Assembly (NCBI GenBank): GCA_040510195.1
Contig: JBEVJK010000132.1
Location: 5,133-69,132 of the forward strand
Direction of reading: 5' to 3'
Length of the DNA: 64,000 nucleotides
Origin: JBEVJK01 sp040510195
GTDB lineage: Bacteria; Pseudomonadota; Alphaproteobacteria; Rhizobiales; Rhizobiaceae
Position 1 is the first letter of the stretch, and each line of letters starts with the position of its first letter. A program made the translations under genes and the position numbers. Below the pieces are notes generated by a model. It searched no databases. It had not been told where the DNA came from and was given only the letters and a program-made list of their open reading frames with translations. Positions 60,558-64,000 of the stretch are shown in pieces.

Positions 60558-61739
60558 ATGACCAGGTTTCTTGCAAGCGTCACCGGGCTGGACGAAGCCG
60601 AGATCGCGATTGCCGGCGGCTCCGACATCGTCGACCTCAAGGACCCCGGCCGCGGCGCGCTGGGCGCGCTGCCGACGGCGGCGGTCGCCGCAGCGGTGGC
60701 CGGGATCGGCGGCCGGCGGCCCGTCAGCGCGGTCATCGGCGATTTGCCGATGCGGCCGGAGCCGCTGGCGGAGGCGGCAGAAGCCATGGCCGCCACCGGC
60801 GTCGACTTCGTCAAGGTCGGCTTCTTTCCCGCTGCCGAGGCCGTCCAATGCGCGGCGGCGCTCGGCCGCCTTGCCGGCCGCGTCAAGCTGGTGGCGGTGC
60901 TGTTCGCCGACCTCGGGCCCGATCTCGGCCTTTTGCCGGCCTTCGCCCAGCATGGCTTCACCGGGGCGATGCTCGACACTGCGGACAAGGACAAGGGCCG
61001 CCTGCTCGACCATCTGGCGCCGCTCGAGATCCCCGGCTTCGTGTCGCGCGTCAAGGCGCTCGGCATGAGCGCCGGGCTGGCCGGCTCGCTGGAGGCGCCG
61101 GACGTGCCGCGCCTCCTGCCTTTCGCGCCGGACCTCTTGGGGTTCCGCGGCGCGCTCTGCGCCGGCGGGCGCGGCGGCTCGCTCGATCCGGCGGCGCTGG
61201 ACGAGATCCGCGCGCTGATCCCGGAGGAGAACCGGCCCGACCGCTCGGCGCGCGTCGACTACCGCCTGCTGGCGGCGCGCGGCTATGCGCCCGGCAGCGT
61301 CGACCCGGCACTCGGCACCGACAGGATCTTCGTGCGCGACTTCGTGCTGCCGGTCGAGATCGGCGCCTACAGCTTCGAGCACGGTCATACGCAGAAGGTG
61401 CGCTTCGACGTGGCGGCGGACGTGCTGCGGGTGACCGCCAAGCCGGAGGACATGCGGCACGTGTTCTCCTACGACATCATCATGGACGGCATCCGGGCGA
61501 TCGTGGCGCGCGGCCATGTGGTGCTCAGCGAGGCGCTGGCCGAAGAGGTGGCGGCGCACGTGCTTGAAAACCCGCGGGTGACGCGGGTGACCGTGCGCGT
61601 CGAAAAACTGGAGCTCGGCCCGGGCGGGGTGGGCGTCGAGATCGATCGCCCGCGCGCCAAGGCGCATGTCGCGGCAGCCGGCCCGCCGAAGGCGCCCGAG
61701 AAAGGCCGCGGCGGCGGCAAGAAGGGTGCAGCCTCGTGA
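60558..61739 (+). CDS. MfnB-like synthase fused to dihydroneopterin aldolase-like domain
   Basis: A 393-residue fusion from ATG 60558. Residues about 1-235 match (5-formylfuran-3-yl)methyl phosphate synthase (MfnB): the Schiff-base Lys28 in IVDLKDP and Lys86 in DFVKVGFF agree in spacing with the archaeal enzyme. Residues about 254-372 are FolB-like: DFVLPVEIGAYSFEHGHTQ and the helix SYDIIMDGIRAI. The first half would make the furan of methanofuran, the second a pterin side-chain step of H4MPT. The C-terminus is a basic Gly/Lys tail. Confidence 0.85.
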   Translation: MTRFLASVTGLDEAEIAIAGGSDIVDLKDPGRGALGALPTAAVAAAVAGIGGRRPVSAVIGDLPMRPEPLAEAAEAMAATGVDFVKVGFFPAAEAVQCAAALGRLAGRVKLVAVLFADLGPDLGLLPAFAQHGFTGAMLDTADKDKGRLLDHLAPLEIPGFVSRVKALGMSAGLAGSLEAPDVPRLLPFAPDLLGFRGALCAGGRGGSLDPAALDEIRALIPEENRPDRSARVDYRLLAARGYAPGSVDPALGTDRIFVRDFVLPVEIGAYSFEHGHTQKVRFDVAADVLRVTAKPEDMRHVFSYDIIMDGIRAIVARGHVVLSEALAEEVAAHVLENPRVTRVTVRVEKLELGPGGVGVEIDRPRAKAHVAAAGPPKAPEKGRGGGKKGAAS

Positions 61740-62371
61740 ACCTCGCCGTGGTCAAGCTCGGCGGCAGCGCGGCGACAAGGCCGGTCTTCGATGCATGGCT
61801 GGCGGCGCTGTCGCGGGCGCGCCAGCCGCTGGTCGTGGTCCCCGGCGGCGGGCCGTTCGCCGACCAGGTGCGCAGCCTGCAGGTCGAGCTCGGCTTCTCC
61901 GATCGAACCGCCCACCGGATGGCGCTGCTGGCGATGGAGCAGTATGGGCTGGCGATCGCCGAGCGCGGCGGCCGGCGCTTCGAGGCGGTGAGCGGGGTGC
62001 GGGACTTCGAGTGGCTGCTGTCCAGCGGACGGCTGCCCGTCTGGCTGCCGTCGGCGCTGGCGCTCGCCGTGCCGTCCATCCCCCAGGACTGGACCGTAAC
62101 CTCGGACTCGCTCGCCGTGTGGCTCGCCGTCCAGCTCGGCGCCTATTCGGTTCTGCTCATCAAGCAGACCGACGATTTCACGGCCCGCGACACGCCGGCC
62201 ACGCTTTCGGCGCGCGGCATCGTCGATCCAGGCGTGCCTGCCATGCTGCGCTCGGGCGTCGAGCTCAGGCTGGCCGGGCCGCGGTCGCTGAACGGGGCGG
62301 CCAGCAGGCTGGCTGCAGGGCGCCTGCCGGGCGTGGCGATCGCGGAAACGGGCGAACGCCGCTCAGCGTGA
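61736..62371 (+). CDS. Amino-acid-kinase-fold protein of the H4MPT cluster (MfnE-like)
   Basis: A 211-residue kinase of the aspartokinase/uridylate kinase fold, started at GTG 61736 within the preceding stop (GTGA). VVKLGGSAATRP and VVPGGGPFADQVRSLQ form the ATP-binding loops, and DSLAVWLAVQLGAYSVLLIKQTDDF lies near the nucleotide/substrate pocket. In archaea MfnE phosphorylates the aminomethylfuran phosphate in methanofuran synthesis; placement after the MfnB domain supports that role here. Confidence 0.82.
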   Translation: MNLAVVKLGGSAATRPVFDAWLAALSRARQPLVVVPGGGPFADQVRSLQVELGFSDRTAHRMALLAMEQYGLAIAERGGRRFEAVSGVRDFEWLLSSGRLPVWLPSALALAVPSIPQDWTVTSDSLAVWLAVQLGAYSVLLIKQTDDFTARDTPATLSARGIVDPGVPAMLRSGVELRLAGPRSLNGAASRLAAGRLPGVAIAETGERRSA

Positions 62372-63759
62372 TGGAGCGGCTCGTCTTCCTCACCGGCCAT
62401 CTGGCGAAGGCCAGGCTGGAGCGCCTGCTGGGGTCGCTGGGCGAGACCGACTTTGCCTGGCAGGTGGTCGACATCGGCGTCAAGGTGGCGGCACTGATGA
62501 CCGAGGAGATCATCCTGCGGCGGCTGACGCTCGACGAGGGCGTCGACCGGGTCATCCTGCCGGGGCGCAGCCGCGGCGATCCGGAGCGGCTGGCGCGGCA
62601 CTTCGGGGTGCCCTTCGTGCGCGGTCCCGACGAGATCGCCGACCTGCCGGCCTTTCTCGGGCGCAAGGGCGTGCCGCCGGATCTCTCGCGCCACGACATG
62701 CGCATCTTCGCCGAGATCGTCGAAGCGCCGCTGCTGACGCTTTCTGCGCTCGTCGAGCGGGCGCGGCGGCTCGGCCGCGCCGGCGCCGACGTGATCGACC
62801 TCGGCTGCCTGCCGGACACGCCGTTTCCCGGGCTTGCCGACACGGTGCGGGCGCTGAAGGCGGAGGGCCTGGCGGTCAGCGTCGATTCGGCCGATCGCGA
62901 CGAACTGGCGACCGGGATCGCCGCCGGGGCGGATTTCGTGCTCAGCCTGACCGAGGAGACGCTGCCGCTGGCGCTCGGCCAGGCGGTCACGCCGGTGCTC
63001 ATCCCGGCGGTGCCCGGCGACCTCGATTCGCTCGGCCGGGCGATCGAGGCGGCGGCGCATGCCGGAATGCCGTTCATCGCCGATCCGGTGCTCGATCCGA
63101 TCCATTTCGGCTTCGCGGCCTCGCTGGCGCGCTTCGTCGAGGCGCGTCGGCGCTGGCCGGAAGCCGAGCTGATGATGGGAACCGGCAACCTCACCGAGCT
63201 CACCGACGCCGACAGTGCCGGGGTGACGGCCGTTCTCGCCGGGCTCTGCTCGGAGCTGGGGATCCGCAACGTGCTGACCGTGCATGTCAGCCCGCATACT
63301 GTGCGCACCATCGAGGAGCATGACGTCGCCCGCCGCATGCTCTACGCCGCCCGGAGCGACGGAGCCTTGCCGCGCGGCTACCATTCCGGCCTGCTGCAGG
63401 TGCACGACCGCAAGCCGTTCGCGGCGAGCGTCGAGGACATCGAGGCGCTGGCGGCCTCGGTCCGCGACGCCAACTTCCGCATCCAGACGGCCGAGGACGG
63501 CATCCACGTCTTCAATTCGAAAGGCCACCGGGTCGGCGGCGACGCCTTCGCGCTGTTCGAGGGGCTCGGGGTCGAGAATGACGGCGCGCACGCGTTCTAC
63601 CTCGGTGCCGAGCTGATGAAGGCCGAGATCGCCTGGCGGCTCGGCAAGCGCTATGCCCAGGACGAGCCGCTGGATTTCGGCGTCGCCGCGCCGCCGCCCG
63701 AGACCGACCGGACGCGGCTCAAGGAGGCCGGGCACACGCTGAAGCAGAAGAAGGGTTGA
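62371..63759 (+). CDS. Dihydropteroate-synthase-like protein of the H4MPT cluster
   Basis: A 462-residue protein from ATG 62371, overlapping the kinase stop by one base. The central barrel resembles dihydropteroate synthase: AGADVIDLGCLPDTPFPG, VSVDSADRDEL, FIADPVLDPIHFG and MMGTGNLTEL. The N-terminal 110 residues (VFLTGHLAKARLERLL) and C-terminal 120 residues are extra domains found in proteins of archaeal-type C1 clusters. A role in joining pterin to the arylamine of H4MPT is likely but unproven in bacteria. Confidence 0.87.
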   Translation: MERLVFLTGHLAKARLERLLGSLGETDFAWQVVDIGVKVAALMTEEIILRRLTLDEGVDRVILPGRSRGDPERLARHFGVPFVRGPDEIADLPAFLGRKGVPPDLSRHDMRIFAEIVEAPLLTLSALVERARRLGRAGADVIDLGCLPDTPFPGLADTVRALKAEGLAVSVDSADRDELATGIAAGADFVLSLTEETLPLALGQAVTPVLIPAVPGDLDSLGRAIEAAAHAGMPFIADPVLDPIHFGFAASLARFVEARRRWPEAELMMGTGNLTELTDADSAGVTAVLAGLCSELGIRNVLTVHVSPHTVRTIEEHDVARRMLYAARSDGALPRGYHSGLLQVHDRKPFAASVEDIEALAASVRDANFRIQTAEDGIHVFNSKGHRVGGDAFALFEGLGVENDGAHAFYLGAELMKAEIAWRLGKRYAQDEPLDFGVAAPPPETDRTRLKEAGHTLKQKKG

Positions 63760-63819
63760 CGACGCCCGCGACGCGGCTGTTGGCTAGAACCGAAGCGAGG
63801 CCAGTCGGGACCGTCTGAT

Positions 63820-63957
63820 GCCCTACATCCGCGAATGCATCCTCACCACCGCTCAGCTTCCACATATCTCAGCATATCAAAAACCTCGTAAAATCATTAT
63901 ATTGGAACGGTTGCCGGTATTTCCGCATGCACCGGCATACGCTACTATCCCCCATTG
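63820..63957 (+). pseudogene. Possible truncated next gene of the H4MPT operon
   Basis: A 45-residue frame beginning MPYIRECILTT, which resembles the start of DUF447-type proteins often found in H4MPT clusters. After about codon 12 (near 63856) the composition abruptly turns AT-rich and the frame ends at 63957 with no family-like sequence. It may be a gene cut by an inserted element whose body lies beyond the window. This is a pattern-based suggestion only. Confidence 0.3.
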
Positions 63958-64000
63958 AAAGCAGGGAAGAATGAGGGGAAGGCTCCGTTGGCACGCACAC

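Overview
The window is chromosome-like or megaplasmid DNA from a GC-rich alphaproteobacterium, most probably a Rhizobiales methylotroph. The indications are a lanthanide-type XoxF methanol dehydrogenase with complete pqqABCDE, a form I RuBisCO/Calvin operon with cbbX and a divergent cbbR, tetrahydromethanopterin (H4MPT) biosynthesis genes, tandem DUF982 genes and several rhizobial-style ABC sugar importers. From memory, linkage of xoxF, pqq and cbb genes also occurs on the Sinorhizobium meliloti pSymB replicon; no comparison was run. No rRNA, tRNA or CRISPR array was recognised.

Layout. 1-5.6 kb: end of a HlyD-type secretion adaptor, a small membrane protein, a NarX/NarL-like two-component pair with its terminator, a small lipoprotein, two DUF982 proteins and a Myb-like DNA-binding protein. 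5.6-20.2 kb: a carbohydrate catabolic island made of a CUT1-type ABC importer (binding protein, two permeases, tiny membrane protein, two ATPases), a complete soluble PEP phosphorelay (EI, HPr, DhaM-like EIIA), DhaL and a frameshifted DhaK, a small HTH-like protein, a FIST-domain sensor on the opposite strand, a SorC-family regulator and a class II aldolase/SDR fusion. 20.2-22.5 kb: a lower-GC pair, a TSUP exporter and a 2-oxoglutarate Fe(II) oxygenase, probably acquired. 22.5-28.6 kb: a ribose-type ABC importer divergent from mtnK-mtnA, with a 29-bp inverted repeat between them. 28.7-30.5 kb: a PrsW-like membrane protein and an aldose-epimerase-like protein.

30.5-43.7 kb: the methanol/quinoprotein block. 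It holds pqqABCDE, a rhodanese-like PQQ-associated protein, xoxJ, xoxG and xoxF, then a SoxYZ-like carrier, a metallo-hydrolase and an ABC importer of unknown substrate. A soluble cytochrome c follows. 44.3-55.3 kb: the Calvin operon cbbF-P-T-A-L-S-X-rpe-redoxin-gph with cbbR divergent. 55.3-60.4 kb: a lut-like (lanthanide uptake) ABC cluster. 60.5-63.8 kb: H4MPT biosynthesis genes (an MfnB-FolB fusion, a small kinase, a DHPS-like protein). At the right edge a further gene seems to start and then break off into AT-rich sequence.

Taken together, XoxF/XoxG with PQQ would oxidise methanol to formaldehyde, H4MPT would carry the C1 unit to formate/CO2, and the Calvin cycle would fix the CO2 (autotrophic methylotrophy). 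The left half adds scavenging of polyol or ketose sugars and of methylthioribose or deoxyribose. The most unusual parts are the ABC-fed PEP-phosphorelay kinase island with its broken dhaK, the oxygenase/exporter insert and the SoxYZ/metallo-hydrolase quinoprotein relay.
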